Positions 33,767-43,064 of a DNA stretch of 64,000 bases are shown here, piece after piece (position 1 is the stretch's first letter; every line of letters starts with the position of its first letter). The position numbers and the translations under genes are program-made. Location: NCBI RefSeq assembly GCF_003850045.1, contig NZ_RQJX01000002.1, positions 1-64,000 on the forward strand, written 5' to 3'. The DNA is from Aeromicrobium camelliae. Its GTDB lineage: Bacteria > Actinomycetota > Actinomycetes > Propionibacteriales > Nocardioidaceae. The notes under the pieces are model-generated. The model was not told the origin of the DNA, ran no database searches, and worked only from the letters and a program-made list of their open reading frames with translations.

Positions 33767-35182
33767 GTGACGCTGCATCTCTACGACTCCGCGACCCGGC
33801 GGATCACGCCGCTCGACCCGGTGGTGCCGGGTCGCGTCGGGATCTACCACTGCGGGCTCACGGTGCAGGGTCCGCCGCACATCGGCCACATCCGCAAGGA
33901 GGTCGTGTTCGACGTCCTGCGTCGGTGGCTCGAGCGCGCCGGGTACGAGGTGCGGATCATCGCCAACGTCACCGACATCGACGACAAGATCCTCGCCAAG
34001 GGCGCGGAGACCGGTGAACCCTGGTTCGCGGTCGCCTATCGCAACGAGCGCGCCCTGCACGCCGCATACGAGGTGCTGGGCTGCCAGCCGCCGACGTACG
34101 AGCCCCGCGCGACCGGGCACGTGCCCGAGATGATCGAGATGATCGCGACGCTGATCGAGCGCGGCCACGCCTACCCGGCGGAGGACGGCTCCGGCGACGT
34201 CTACTTCGACGTGCGCTCCTGGCCTGCGTACGGCGAACTGTCCAACCAGTCCGTCGACGACATGCAGGCCGCCCCCGACGCGCCGCTGGAGGGCAAGCGC
34301 GACCCGCGCGACTTCGCGCTGTGGAAGGGACACAAGGAGGGCGAACCCGAGTCGGCCTCGTGGCCCACCCCGTGGGGTCGCGGCCGTCCGGGTTGGCACC
34401 TCGAATGCTCGGCGATGGCGGCGAAGTACCTCGGTCCGGAGTTCGACATCCACGGCGGCGGTCTCGATCTGCGGTTCCCGCACCACGAGAACGAACTCGC
34501 CCAGTCGCGAGCCGCCGGCCAACCGTTCGCGCGCATCTGGATGCACAACGCGATGCTCAACCTCGGCAACGCCAAGATGAGCAAGAGCGTCGGCAACACC
34601 CTCATGGTCAGCGAGGTCGTCAAGCGCGTCCCGCCCATCGCGTTGCGGTACTACCTGGCGGCAGCGCACTATCGCTCGATCATCGAGTACAGCGAAGAGG
34701 CGCTGGTCGAAGCGGCCACCGCTTTCTCACGGATCGAGGGGTTCGTGCGGCGGGCCGCCGAGCTCGTCGGCCCCTGCGACGACGGCAAGATCCCGGACGC
34801 CTTCGCCGCCGCGATGGACGACGACCTTTCCGTCCCCGCTGCGCTTGCCGTGCTGCAGGAGACCGTCGCCGAGGGCAACAAGCTGCTCGGCGCGGGGGAG
34901 ACGTCCGGCCTCGCGACGGCGCTCGGTGCCGTGCGGGCGATGCTCGACGTGCTCGGTCTGGACCCGCTCGACCCGATGTGGGCGTCCTCGAGCACCAACA
35001 CCGCTGCGGAGGACTCGCTCGCGGTCCTCGTGCAGCGTCTCATCGATCAGCGAGCCGAGGCGCGCGGTGCGAAGGACTTCGCCGCCGCCGACCGAATTCG
35101 TGACCAACTGGCTGCAGCAGGCGTCGAGGTGGAGGACACTCCGCAGGGCGCCCGCTGGAGCCTCAAGGAGGGAGAGCGCTGA
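33767..35182 (+). CDS. cysS: Cysteinyl-tRNA synthetase
   Basis: 471 residues, class I synthetase. Zinc Cys29 in [13 protein letters not shown] box at 38-41 (PPHIGHIRK), WHLECSAM and [15 protein letters not shown] (zinc site and insertion), KMSKS at about 270. The family also contains MshC; this one has the C-terminal DALR-type anticodon-binding domain and standard length, so it is CysS. Its stop overlaps the rlmB start by one base (TGATG). Confidence 0.95.
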   Translation: MTLHLYDSATRRITPLDPVVPGRVGIYHCGLTVQGPPHIGHIRKEVVFDVLRRWLERAGYEVRIIANVTDIDDKILAKGAETGEPWFAVAYRNERALHAAYEVLGCQPPTYEPRATGHVPEMIEMIATLIERGHAYPAEDGSGDVYFDVRSWPAYGELSNQSVDDMQAAPDAPLEGKRDPRDFALWKGHKEGEPESASWPTPWGRGRPGWHLECSAMAAKYLGPEFDIHGGGLDLRFPHHENELAQSRAAGQPFARIWMHNAMLNLGNAKMSKSVGNTLMVSEVVKRVPPIALRYYLAAAHYRSIIEYSEEALVEAATAFSRIEGFVRRAAELVGPCDDGKIPDAFAAAMDDDLSVPAALAVLQETVAEGNKLLGAGETSGLATALGAVRAMLDVLGLDPLDPMWASSSTNTAAEDSLAVLVQRLIDQRAEARGAKDFAAADRIRDQLAAAGVEVEDTPQGARWSLKEGER

Positions 35183-36129
35183 TGCCAGGCAACAGCCAGC
35201 GTCGAGGCGCCATCAAGAAGTCAGGCAAGGGCAACCCGACCGCCGGATCCGGTGGTCGACGTCGCCGCAGCCTGGAAGGCAAGGGGCCGACGCCGCGTGC
35301 GGAGGAACGCCCCAACCACAAGAAGTACAAGATGGTGCGGGCCGTCGAGAAGCGGCAGCAGAGCAAGCCGCGGCGCAAGCCGAGCGACGGCGGCGCCGAG
35401 TGGGTGGCCGGCCGTAACTCGGTCGTCGAACTGCTCCGGGCCAACGTCCCGGTCAACGGGGTCTACGTCGCCGAGGGGACCGAGCGCGACGAACGTCTGC
35501 GGGAGATCTTCCGGCTCGCCGCCGAGCAGCACATCGCGCTGCTGGAGATCGGCCGCCCAGAGCTCGATCGCCTGACCGGCGGCGCTGTGCACCAGGGCAT
35601 CGCCGCCAAGCTCGACGCGTACGAGTACGCCCATCCCGACGACCTCCTGGAGCGCGCCGAGGAACTCGGCGAGCCGCCGCTCATCGTGATGCTCGACGGG
35701 ATCACCGATCCGCGCAATCTCGGCGCCATCGTCCGGTCGGCCTCCGGTTTCGGGGCACACGGCGTGGTGATCCCGGAGCGCCGCGCCGCACAGATGACCG
35801 CGGCGGCCTGGAAGACCTCGGCGGGTGCCGCGGCGCGGGTGCCGGTGGCGCGGGCCACCAACCTCACCCGCCAGCTCAAGGCCTACCAGGAAGCCGGCCT
35901 CATGGTCGTCGGTCTCGCCGCCGACGGCGACGTGGAACTGCCGGCGCTCGACCTCGCCGACGGCCCGCTCGTCGTCGTGGTCGGCAGCGAGGGCAAGGGG
36001 CTGTCCCGCCTCGTGAGCGAGACCTGCGACCAGCTCGTCAGCATCCCCATGTCGAGCGACCTCGAGTCACTCAACGCCGGTGTCGCGACGGGCGTCGCCC
36101 TCTACGCCATCGCCCGCGCCCGCGGCTGA
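35182..36129 (+). CDS. rlmB: 23S rRNA 2'-O-methyltransferase, TrmH/RlmB (SPOUT) family
   Basis: 315 residues. A ~70-residue Lys/Arg-rich extension leads into the substrate-binding domain ([20 protein letters not shown]). The SPOUT trefoil knot has motif 1 [14 protein letters not shown], motif 2 [14 protein letters not shown] and motif 3 [20 protein letters not shown]. Uses S-adenosylmethionine to methylate a ribose in 23S rRNA. The basic N-terminus is a usual trait of actinobacterial members. Translationally coupled to cysS. Confidence 0.92.
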   Translation: MPGNSQRRGAIKKSGKGNPTAGSGGRRRRSLEGKGPTPRAEERPNHKKYKMVRAVEKRQQSKPRRKPSDGGAEWVAGRNSVVELLRANVPVNGVYVAEGTERDERLREIFRLAAEQHIALLEIGRPELDRLTGGAVHQGIAAKLDAYEYAHPDDLLERAEELGEPPLIVMLDGITDPRNLGAIVRSASGFGAHGVVIPERRAAQMTAAAWKTSAGAAARVPVARATNLTRQLKAYQEAGLMVVGLAADGDVELPALDLADGPLVVVVGSEGKGLSRLVSETCDQLVSIPMSSDLESLNAGVATGVALYAIARARG

Positions 36130-36319
36130 GACCACGTTCCGGTCTGTGGTCTCGATACGCCGCTCGTTCCGGATCCTGAGTAGCCGCGAGGAACGAGCGG
36201 CGTATCGAAGGGCGCCGCTACTCGACTACCTAGGGCCGGAGGCGGCTCGTTGCGGATCCTGAGTAGCCGCGAGGAACGAGCGGCGTATCGAAGGGCGCCG
36301 CTACTCGACCACCTAGGGC
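36130..36319. repeat. Dispersed repeat with an internal 83-bp tandem duplication
   Basis: After GGTCTGTGGTCTCGATACGCC the module GGATCCTGAGTAGCCGCGAG...CTACTCGACTACCTA occurs twice in tandem (starting 36171 and 36254, period 83 bp), differing by a few bases. Fills the gap between rlmB and the PepSY gene. Confidence 0.85.
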
Positions 36320-36349
36320 CGGGGCGGGTCGTTCCTCGCGCGACGGGGA

Positions 36350-36778
36350 TCAGTCGTCGGTGTCATGGTCGACGTCGACGACCGCGAAGTCCTTGTCGAG
36401 GTCGATGTCGTACTCGCTGCCGTCGTCCATCGTGACCTCGACCTCGTACTCGTGACGGTCGTCGTCATCGCTCTTCTCCGCGTCGGTCACACGGCCGCCA
36501 CCGGTGTGGGCGAGGGCGGCGTCCGCGGCGCGCTGGAGCGTCTCGCCGGTCAGGTCGTCGCGATCGTCGTCGTCATCGCGCAGATCGATGCGCCCGGCGT
36601 CGCCGCCACGGTCATCAGCGCGCCCGTCGGCATCGGCCACCCTGCTCGGCGACGGCGAGGAGGTCGAGCGGGTGATCTCGGGAACGTCGTCGCGGTCGTC
36701 GGTCGAGGCGAGGGCGTATCCGGCTCCTCCGGCGAGGAGAACGGCAGCGGCTCCGGCGGCGATGATGGTCTTCTTCAT
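36350..36778 (-). CDS. Secreted PepSY-domain protein
   Basis: 142 residues from ATG 36778 (AGGAG upstream; a TTG three codons earlier is possible). Signal peptide MKKTIIAAGAAAVLLAGGAG, then a very acidic Asp/Arg linker and a PepSY domain (ETLQRAADAALAHTGGGRVTDAEKSDDDDRH; YEVEVTMDDGSEYDIDLDKDF). PepSY proteins are often inhibitors or sensors at the cell surface. It lies directly downstream of a two-component system on the same strand and has the same upstream direct repeats as the regulator gene, so it is probably its target. Confidence 0.85.
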   Translation of the reverse strand: MKKTIIAAGAAAVLLAGGAGYALASTDDRDDVPEITRSTSSPSPSRVADADGRADDRGGDAGRIDLRDDDDDRDDLTGETLQRAADAALAHTGGGRVTDAEKSDDDDRHEYEVEVTMDDGSEYDIDLDKDFAVVDVDHDTDD

Positions 36779-36831
36779 GGCACTCAACTCCTGGGTCGGT
36801 CGGTCAGTGGTACCACTCTCGTCCGCGGCCG

Positions 36832-36857
36832 CTGAACGTCGCCTGAAGCTTGCTGAA
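36832..36857 (-). promoter_or_regulatory. TTCAG direct repeats before PepSY gene
   Basis: On the minus strand TTCAG occurs three times at 10- and 11-nt steps (plus-strand CTGAA at 36832, 36843, 36853). The same motif with the same kind of spacing precedes the response regulator gene (38845-38870). Likely binding site of that OmpR-type regulator. Confidence 0.6.
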
Positions 36858-36864
36858 CGCGCTT

Positions 36865-38157
36865 TCAGGCAGGGAACCGCAGGCTGAAACGGGCGCCGCC
36901 GAGCGCGCTGTCATCCACGGACACGTCGCCGCCGTGTGCCCGCACGACCTCGGCGACGATGGCGAGGCCGAGGCCACTGCCGCCGGCGTCGCGGGCCCGC
37001 CCCTCATCGAGCCGTACGAACCGCTCGAAGACTCGCTCGCGGTCCCTCACATCGATGCCGTCGCCGTCGTCCTCCACGATGACGAGGACACCTCCCGGCT
37101 CCTCGCGCACGGAGAACGCCACGGTGCTGCGCGCGTGCCGGGCTGCGTTGTCGGCCAGGTTGCGGAACACCTGGCCGAGCAGCCGCAGATCGCCCTGGAC
37201 GCGGGCTGGGGCGATGGCGGAGCCGTCGATGGTCAGAGCCGTGGAGGACCGCAGACGCCCGGCCTCCGCGATCGCGAGATCGTCCAGGTCGATGGGTTCG
37301 CGGCGCAGCGCGAGCCCATGCTCGTCGGAGCGGGCGAGGACGAGCATCGCCGACACGAGACCTTGAAGCCGCTCGGTCTCGGCGATGACCGTGGTCGGCA
37401 GGTCGAGGTCGCGATCGGGGTACCGCTGTGCGACCTCCGCGTGCTGGTGCATCGCGGCGATGGGGGAGCGCAGCTCGTGGGACGCGTCGGAGATGAACCG
37501 GCGCTGTTGCTCCGAGGACGCCTCGAGCCGGTCCAGCATGGCGTTCATCGTGCGAGCGAGGCGGCCGAGCTCGTCGCGCCCCGGCGGCACCGGGACGCGA
37601 CGGCTGAGGTCGGCGGCGTCGATCTGCTCGACCTCGGCGCGCATGCGATCGACGGGACGCAGCGCGCGGCTCACGGTCAGCCACGTCACACCGGCGACGA
37701 GCACGAGCAGCACCGGCACGGCCATCCACAGCAGACGCCGGGTGGTGGCCACGGATTCATCGACTTCGTCCAGTGGGACTCCGAGGGCGAGGACGCCGTT
37801 CTCGGTGGAGGTGGTGACGACCACGTACCGCTCGTCCTCGACGCCGATCACCCGCTGGTCGCGGTCGGGTGAGGTGATCGGACCCAGCCCCGTCGCGCCG
37901 GCATTGCTGGCCAGGACGGTCCCGTCGGAGGCGAGGAGCTGGGCGAGGTCCTCGTCGTCGACCCCGACGAGCAGGCCGTCGTCGTCATCGAGGTCGCGAG
38001 CCATCGCGGAGGCCGACCGTTCCGCGGCGTCGGCGGTCGACGCGATGAGCGACCGTTCCAAGGACCAGGTGAAGAGCAGCGCGCCGAGGGCCAGGACCAC
38101 GGCGACGATGAGCGTGGCGCCGATCGTGATGCGGGCGCGAAGGGAGGACACGCTCAC
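36865..38157 (-). CDS. Two-component sensor histidine kinase
   Basis: 430 residues; GTG 38157 overlaps the regulator stop (GTGA). Two membrane helices (about 10-30 and 145-165) enclose a periplasmic domain of about 115 residues. HAMP region RALRPVDRMRAEVEQIDAADL; H box FISDASHELRSPIAAMHQH; N box FRNLADNAARHAR; G boxes EDDGDGIDVRDRE and GSGLGLAIVAEVV. Stimulus unknown; a PepSY target gene suggests envelope stress or a secreted protein. Confidence 0.9.
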   Translation of the reverse strand: MSVSSLRARITIGATLIVAVVLALGALLFTWSLERSLIASTADAAERSASAMARDLDDDDGLLVGVDDEDLAQLLASDGTVLASNAGATGLGPITSPDRDQRVIGVEDERYVVVTTSTENGVLALGVPLDEVDESVATTRRLLWMAVPVLLVLVAGVTWLTVSRALRPVDRMRAEVEQIDAADLSRRVPVPPGRDELGRLARTMNAMLDRLEASSEQQRRFISDASHELRSPIAAMHQHAEVAQRYPDRDLDLPTTVIAETERLQGLVSAMLVLARSDEHGLALRREPIDLDDLAIAEAGRLRSSTALTIDGSAIAPARVQGDLRLLGQVFRNLADNAARHARSTVAFSVREEPGGVLVIVEDDGDGIDVRDRERVFERFVRLDEGRARDAGGSGLGLAIVAEVVRAHGGDVSVDDSALGGARFSLRFPA

Positions 38158-38831
38158 CCTCCGTTCGCGGCGAGCCGGTACCCGGCCCCGCGAATGGTCT
38201 CGATCGCGCCACGCTCGAATGGCCGGTCCACCTTGTTGCGCAGGTGGCGCACGTAGACCTCGACGATGTTCGGGTCGCCGTCGAAGTCGAAGTCCCACAC
38301 GTTGCCGAGGATGTCGGTCTTGGACACGACCTCGCCCTTGCGGCGCAACAGGTACTCGAGGACGGCGAACTCGCGGGAGGTCAACTCGATGGGCGCGTCG
38401 CCCCGGTGCACGGCGCGAGTGGACGGGTCGAGCGTGAGGTCACCGGCGGTGAGCGTGGCCGGCCGGGCCCCCCGACCGCGCCGGATGAGTGCGCGGACGC
38501 GCGCGAGGAGGACGTCGAACGAGAACGGCTTGGTGAGGTAGTCGTCCGCCCCGGTGTCGAGCGCCTCGATCTGATCCCAGTCGCCGTCCTTCGCCGTGAG
38601 CATGAGGATCGGCGACCACACCTCGTGGTGCCGCAGCGCCTCGCAGACCTTGTAGCCGTTCATGCCCGGCAGCATGATGTCGAGGACGATGACGTCGTAG
38701 GAGTTCTCGCGGCCGAGCCAGAGCCCGTCGGTGCCCGTGTGGGCGACGTCGACCGCGAACCCCTCAGCCTCGAATCCTGCCTTGAGTCCGCTCGCGAGCC
38801 GGACTTCGTCCTCGACGACGAGAATGCGCAC
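38154..38831 (-). CDS. OmpR-family response regulator
   Basis: 225 residues, GTG start. Receiver with ED at 8-9, Asp51 (VLDIMLPGMNG) and Lys in YLTKPFSFDVLLARV; winged helix with VVSKTDILGNVWDFDFDGDPN and VYVRHLRNKVDRPFERGAIETIRGAGYRL. Paired with the downstream kinase. TTCAG repeats just upstream suggest autoregulation. Confidence 0.92.
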   Translation of the reverse strand: MRILVVEDEVRLASGLKAGFEAEGFAVDVAHTGTDGLWLGRENSYDVIVLDIMLPGMNGYKVCEALRHHEVWSPILMLTAKDGDWDQIEALDTGADDYLTKPFSFDVLLARVRALIRRGRGARPATLTAGDLTLDPSTRAVHRGDAPIELTSREFAVLEYLLRRKGEVVSKTDILGNVWDFDFDGDPNIVEVYVRHLRNKVDRPFERGAIETIRGAGYRLAANGG

Positions 38832-38844
38832 GACCCGATCCTGA

Positions 38845-38870
38845 CAGAAGCTCGCTGAAGCGCCGCTGAA
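38845..38870 (-). promoter_or_regulatory. TTCAG direct repeats before response regulator gene
   Basis: Minus strand TTCAG, TTCAG, TTCTG at 11- and 10-nt steps (plus-strand CTGAA 38866, CTGAA 38855, CAGAA 38845), 14-39 bp before the GTG start. Same motif as before the PepSY gene. Confidence 0.6.
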
Positions 38871-38876
38871 AACAGC

Positions 38877-38926
38877 GATGCGTCATACGTTCCGAGGCGC
38901 AGAGGCCCCGAGACGTATGACGCATC
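38877..38926 (-). terminator. Terminator of the pst operon
   Basis: A perfect 14-bp stem (38877-38890 with 38913-38926) with a GC-rich 22-nt loop, 12 bp past the pstB stop. It separates the pst operon from the two-component operon. Confidence 0.85.
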
Positions 38927-38938
38927 GAGGGTGGTCGA

Positions 38939-39718
38939 TCAGCCGAAACGGCCCTGGATGTAGGCCTCCGTGGCGGGGTCCTCCGGGTTGGAGAACATCT
39001 TCTCCGTCGGACCGTGCTCGATGAGGCGACCCGGCTGTCCCACACCGGCGAGGTTGAAGAACGCGGTCGTGTCGGACACGCGTGCCGCCTGCTGCATGTT
39101 GTGGGTCACGATGACGATCGTGTAGTCCTTCTTGAGCTCGTGGATGAGATCCTCGATGACGCTCGTCGAGATCGGGTCGAGCGCCGAGCAGGGCTCGTCC
39201 ATGAGCAGGACCTCGGGCTGCGTCGCGATCGCCCGCGCGATGCACAGTCGCTGCTGCTGGCCGCCGGACAGGCCGGAACCGGGACGGTCCAGGCGATCCT
39301 TGACCTCGTTCCACAGGCCGGCGCTGCGCAGCGACCGCTCGACGATGTCGTCGGCCTCGGACTTCTTCATGCGCTTGCTGTTGAGCTTCTGCCCGGCCAG
39401 CACGTTCTCGGCGATCGACATCGTCGGGAACGGGTTGGGGCGCTGGAAGACCATGCCGATCATGCGCCGGACGTTCACCGGGTCCATGTCGTCGGCGTAG
39501 AGGTCCTGGCCGTCGACGAGGACCTTGCCGTCGACGCGGGCTCCGCGGATGACCTCGTGCATGCGGTTGAGGGACCGCAGGAAGGTGGACTTGCCGCAGC
39601 CGGACGGGCCGATGAACGCGGTCACCGAGCGGGCGGCGACGGGGATCGTCACCCCCTCGACGGCGAGGAAGTCGCCGTAGTAGATGTTCAGATCGCTGAC
39701 GTCGATGCTCTTGGCCAT
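38939..39718 (-). CDS. pstB: Phosphate ABC transporter ATPase PstB
   Basis: 259 residues. Walker [10 protein letters not shown], the PstB-typical [21 protein letters not shown]-loop, signature [16 protein letters not shown], Walker [13 protein letters not shown] and H-loop [13 protein letters not shown]. Energises high-affinity phosphate uptake through PstA/PstC. Last gene of pstSCAB. Confidence 0.97.
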   Translation of the reverse strand: MAKSIDVSDLNIYYGDFLAVEGVTIPVAARSVTAFIGPSGCGKSTFLRSLNRMHEVIRGARVDGKVLVDGQDLYADDMDPVNVRRMIGMVFQRPNPFPTMSIAENVLAGQKLNSKRMKKSEADDIVERSLRSAGLWNEVKDRLDRPGSGLSGGQQQRLCIARAIATQPEVLLMDEPCSALDPISTSVIEDLIHELKKDYTIVIVTHNMQQAARVSDTTAFFNLAGVGQPGRLIEHGPTEKMFSNPEDPATEAYIQGRFG

Positions 39719-39723
39719 TGGAT

Positions 39724-40803
39724 TTACCGCTCTCCCTTGGGGCTGAAGAAGTACGAGACGAGTCGGGCTGCGAGGTTCAGCAGCATCACGATGATGAGCA
39801 GCACGAGGGCCGCTCCCCAGGCTCGTTCGATGCTGGGTCCGGGCGGGACGCCCGGAGTGATGATCGAGAAGTAGGTGAACACCGGCAGCGTGGCCATGCG
39901 TCCGTCGAACAGGTTGAAGTTCACCGAGTCGGTCAGACCGGCGATGATGAGCAGCGGCGCCGTCTCGCCGATGACGCGGGCCACGGCCAGCGTCACGCCG
40001 GTCACGATGCCGGCCAGGGCGGTCGGCAGGACGACCTTGACGATCGTGCGCCACTTGGGCACGCCCAGCGCGTAGGAGGCCTCGCGCAGCTCGTTCGGCA
40101 CGAGCTTCAGCATCTCCTCGCAGGAGCGCACCACGACCGGGATCATCAGCACCGAAAGCGCGACCGCGCCGCCGATGCCCATGCGCACGCCCGGACCGAA
40201 GAAGATCACGAACAGGGCGTAGGCGAACAGGCCGGCGACGATCGACGGGATGCCGGTCATGACGTCGACGAGGAACCGGATCCATCGCGCGAGGCGCTTC
40301 CCCTCGCCGTACTCGATGAGGTAGATCGCCGTGAACAGGCCGATCGGGACCGAGATCGCCGCCGCGGCCGCGGTGATGAGCAGCGTGCCCATGAGGGCGT
40401 GGTAGATGCCGCCGCCCTCGCCGACGATGTTGCGCATCGAATATGTGAAGAACTCGCTGCCGAGCACCGGCGCTCCGCGGGAGACGACCGTGGTGAGGAT
40501 GCTGCCGAGCGGGAACAAGGCGATGACGAACGCGGTCGTGACCAGCAGTGTCACGAACCGGTCGGTGGCCTTGCGCCGGCCCTCGACGATCATCGACCAC
40601 AGCGGGATCACGGCGGCGACGAGCCAGGCGACGAACACGAGCCAGAAGCCGACCGGGCCGAACACGCCGACGAGGGCGAGCGCGACGGCGGCGGCCCCGA
40701 ACGCCTTCGGCGCCCAGGTCGGCAGGCTCCGGCCGCGCAGGCTCTGGGCGATCTCCGGCGAGGGCGTCGGGGAGCTGGTGGGGGACTGCATGGTGGAGGT
40801 CAT
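39724..40803 (-). CDS. pstA: Phosphate ABC transporter permease PstA
   Basis: 359 residues from ATG 40803, which overlaps the pstC stop by one base (TGATG); the frame extends further upstream only as a shadow of pstC. A ~30-residue Ser/Pro-rich cytoplasmic start and two extra helices precede the six-helix permease core. EAA coupling loop: [27 protein letters not shown]. Ends [14 protein letters not shown]. Confidence 0.95.
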   Translation of the reverse strand: MTSTMQSPTSSPTPSPEIAQSLRGRSLPTWAPKAFGAAAVALALVGVFGPVGFWLVFVAWLVAAVIPLWSMIVEGRRKATDRFVTLLVTTAFVIALFPLGSILTTVVSRGAPVLGSEFFTYSMRNIVGEGGGIYHALMGTLLITAAAAAISVPIGLFTAIYLIEYGEGKRLARWIRFLVDVMTGIPSIVAGLFAYALFVIFFGPGVRMGIGGAVALSVLMIPVVVRSCEEMLKLVPNELREASYALGVPKWRTIVKVVLPTALAGIVTGVTLAVARVIGETAPLLIIAGLTDSVNFNLFDGRMATLPVFTYFSIITPGVPPGPSIERAWGAALVLLIIVMLLNLAARLVSYFFSPKGER

Positions 40804-41747
40804 CAGTTCGCTCCCGAGAAGTCCTTGCGGCGCTCGACGATGGCGCGCGCGGCGAAGTTGACGAGGAAGGTGAGGAGGAACAGGACGAGACCGGACGCGA
40901 TGAGCGCGTTGACGGTCAGGCCGGTCGCCTCGTTGAACGTCAGGGCGATGTTCGCCGCGATCGTCGAGGGGTTCGTGGAGCTGATCAGGTTGACGGTGAT
41001 GACGCCGCTCGCCGACAGCACCATCGCCACCGCCATCGTCTCGCCCAGCGCGCGGCCGAGACCGAGCATCGAGGCCGAGATGATGCCGGAGCGGGCGTAC
41101 GGGAAGATCGCGAGCTTGGCCATCTCCCACCGGGTGGCGCCGAGTGCGAGGGCGGCTTCTTCGTGCAGTCGGGGAGTCTGCAGGAAGATCTCGCGACACA
41201 GCGCCGTGATGACCGGCAGGACCATGACGGCGAGCACGATCGACGCGGTGAGGATCGTGCGGCCCGTCGCCGAAGCGGGCCCGGCGAACAGCGGGATGAA
41301 CCCCAGGGTGCGCTCCAGCCAGCCGTAGACCGGGACCAGCGCGGTCGCCAGGAAGCTGATGCCCCAGACGCCGTAGACGACGCTCGGGACGGCGGCCAGC
41401 AGGTCGATGACGTAACCGAGCGTCGCGGCGAGGCGGCGGGGGGCGTAGTGCGAGATGTAGAGCGCGACGCCGATGGCCACCGGGATGGCCATCGCCAGGG
41501 CCAGCACGGCCGCCAGCAGCGTGCCGAAGACCAGCGGGACGACGTAGTCGATGAACGTCGTGCCGTGCTTGACCTCGTCGGGCGAGGCGAGGACGCCGGG
41601 GATGCCCTCGACGGTCAGGAACAGCGCAACGCCCGCAAGCGTCGCCAGGATCGTCAACGCCGCGGCGACGGAGGTGCCGCGGAAGATCCGGTCACCCGGT
41701 CGGGTGGGCGTCGACCGCTTGCGGGCGGTGGACTGGATCGAGGTCAC
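40803..41747 (-). CDS. pstC: Phosphate ABC transporter permease PstC
   Basis: 314 residues from GTG 41747 (GAAAGG upstream). Six helices; coupling loop [28 protein letters not shown]; the conserved [11 protein letters not shown] near helix 3. Forms the membrane channel with PstA. Confidence 0.95.
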   Translation of the reverse strand: MTSIQSTARKRSTPTRPGDRIFRGTSVAAALTILATLAGVALFLTVEGIPGVLASPDEVKHGTTFIDYVVPLVFGTLLAAVLALAMAIPVAIGVALYISHYAPRRLAATLGYVIDLLAAVPSVVYGVWGISFLATALVPVYGWLERTLGFIPLFAGPASATGRTILTASIVLAVMVLPVITALCREIFLQTPRLHEEAALALGATRWEMAKLAIFPYARSGIISASMLGLGRALGETMAVAMVLSASGVITVNLISSTNPSTIAANIALTFNEATGLTVNALIASGLVLFLLTFLVNFAARAIVERRKDFSGAN

Positions 41748-41796
41748 AGTGGAGCCTTTCGAACGTGGCGGTGGTTCTGGGCGAGAAACCCATGAC

Positions 41797-41825
41797 CCCG
41801 GCGAAGGGTGACACCCTTCGCCGGG
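41797..41825 (-). terminator. Attenuating hairpin between pstS and pstC
   Basis: Perfect 13-bp stem (41797-41809 with 41813-41825), 3-nt loop, 19 bp after pstS and 50 bp before pstC. Probably a partial terminator or 3' stabiliser, giving more PstS than membrane subunits from one transcript. Confidence 0.8.
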
Positions 41826-41844
41826 ATCATGATGTGCCTCTTGA

Positions 41845-42936
41845 TCAGCTGATCGTGTCGATGGCGGCCTGCACCTTCTCGCGGAAGTCGTCCGAGAGCG
41901 GCGCCGAACCGGCACTCTCCGCGGCGGCCTGCTGGCCGTCCTCGCTCACCACGTAGGTCAGCCAGGCCTTGACCAGCTCGGCCTCGGCCGAGTCCTCGTA
42001 GGTCTGGCAGGCGATCTGGTAGGACGCGAGGACGATCGGGTAGACGCCGGACTCGGTCGTCGTGCGGTCGATGTGCAGCGCGATGTCGGTCTCGGCGCGG
42101 CCCTCGACCTGCTCGGCGGTGTCGAGGACGCGCGCCGCGGCCTCCTCGGTCGGCGCGACGTACTCCTCGCCGACCTTGACCGCGACCTTGCCGAGGTCGC
42201 CGGCCTGGCTGGCGTCGGCGTAACCGATGGTGCCCTCGCCGGACTCGACGGCCGCCACGACGCCCGAGGTGCCGTTGGCGGCCTCGCCGCCCTGGATCGG
42301 CCAGGTCTCGACGGCACCGGCGGTCCAGCTGCCCTCCGAGGTGGCTTCGAGGTACTCGGTGAAGTTCTCGGTCGTACCCGAGTCGTCCGAGCGGTGGACG
42401 GGCGTGATCGGGCTGTCGGGCAGCTCGGCGTCCGGGTTGTCCTCGGCGATGGCCGGGTCGTTCCAGGTGGTGATGGTGCCCTCGAAGATGGCGCCGATGG
42501 TCTGGGGGGAGAGCTGGAGGTCCTCGACGCCGGGGAGGTTGTAGATCACGGCGATGGGGCTCACGTACACGGGGATCGAGACGACATCGCTGTCGTTGCA
42601 GCGCTCCTTCGCCTGCGTCAGCTCGTCGTCGTCGAGGTACGCGTCCGAGCCGGCGAACGACGTGCCGCCCTCGAGGAACTGCTCGCGGCCGCCGCCGGAA
42701 CCGATCGGGTCGTAGTTGACCGTGACGTCGGAGTTGGCGGTCTGGAAGCCCTGCTGCCACGCGGACACGGCGGCCTGCTGGGAGCTGGCGCCCGCACCGT
42801 TGAGCGTGCCGGACAGGTCGCTGCTGCTCTCGCCGCCGTCGCCGGCTTCGTTCTCAGCACCGCAGGCGGACAGGCCGAACACGAGCGCGGCGCCGGCGCC
42901 GAGCGCCGCGGCCTTGCGCATGGACTTGCGATTCAC
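41845..42936 (-). CDS. pstS: Phosphate-binding lipoprotein PstS
   Basis: 363 residues. Signal peptide with lipobox LSAC (Cys25). Phosphate-binding segments: LNGAGASSQQAAVSAW, NYDPIGSGGGREQFL, FAGSDAYL, HRSDDSGTTENFTEYL and GTSGVVAAVESGEGTIGYAD. Captures phosphate outside the membrane for PstCAB. GTG start with AGAGAGGG upstream, and a PHO box about 100 bp before the gene. Confidence 0.97.
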   Translation of the reverse strand: MNRKSMRKAAALGAGAALVFGLSACGAENEAGDGGESSSDLSGTLNGAGASSQQAAVSAWQQGFQTANSDVTVNYDPIGSGGGREQFLEGGTSFAGSDAYLDDDELTQAKERCNDSDVVSIPVYVSPIAVIYNLPGVEDLQLSPQTIGAIFEGTITTWNDPAIAEDNPDAELPDSPITPVHRSDDSGTTENFTEYLEATSEGSWTAGAVETWPIQGGEAANGTSGVVAAVESGEGTIGYADASQAGDLGKVAVKVGEEYVAPTEEAAARVLDTAEQVEGRAETDIALHIDRTTTESGVYPIVLASYQIACQTYEDSAEAELVKAWLTYVVSEDGQQAAAESAGSAPLSDDFREKVQAAIDTIS

Positions 42937-43028
42937 GTGGATTCCCTCTCTGGGTCTTTACGACAGGTGCCAGGTCAGCCTGACGTCGTCGACGCTAAAG
43001 AGGGCAGGTGTATCGAAGGCCGAAGCTC

Positions 43029-43046
43029 GGTGAACGGAAAGTGAAC
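43029..43046 (-). promoter_or_regulatory. PHO box of pstS
   Basis: Minus strand GTTCACTTTCCGTTCACC: two GTTCAC(C/T) half-sites exactly 11 nt apart, 92-110 bp before the pstS start. Best-matching PHO box in the window; RegX3 should activate pstSCAB here. Confidence 0.9.
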
Positions 43047-43064
43047 GATCGCGAAACGTCCACG

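Noticed and set aside
33767-35182. MshC (mycothiol ligase) instead of CysS
   Set aside because: Full length with the C-terminal anticodon-binding region and partnership with rlmB fit CysS; MshC is shorter and lacks that end.
36080-36435. Two short ORFs beginning RILSSREERAAYRRAPLLD
   Set aside because: They only translate the tandem copies of the intergenic repeat; no start signals.
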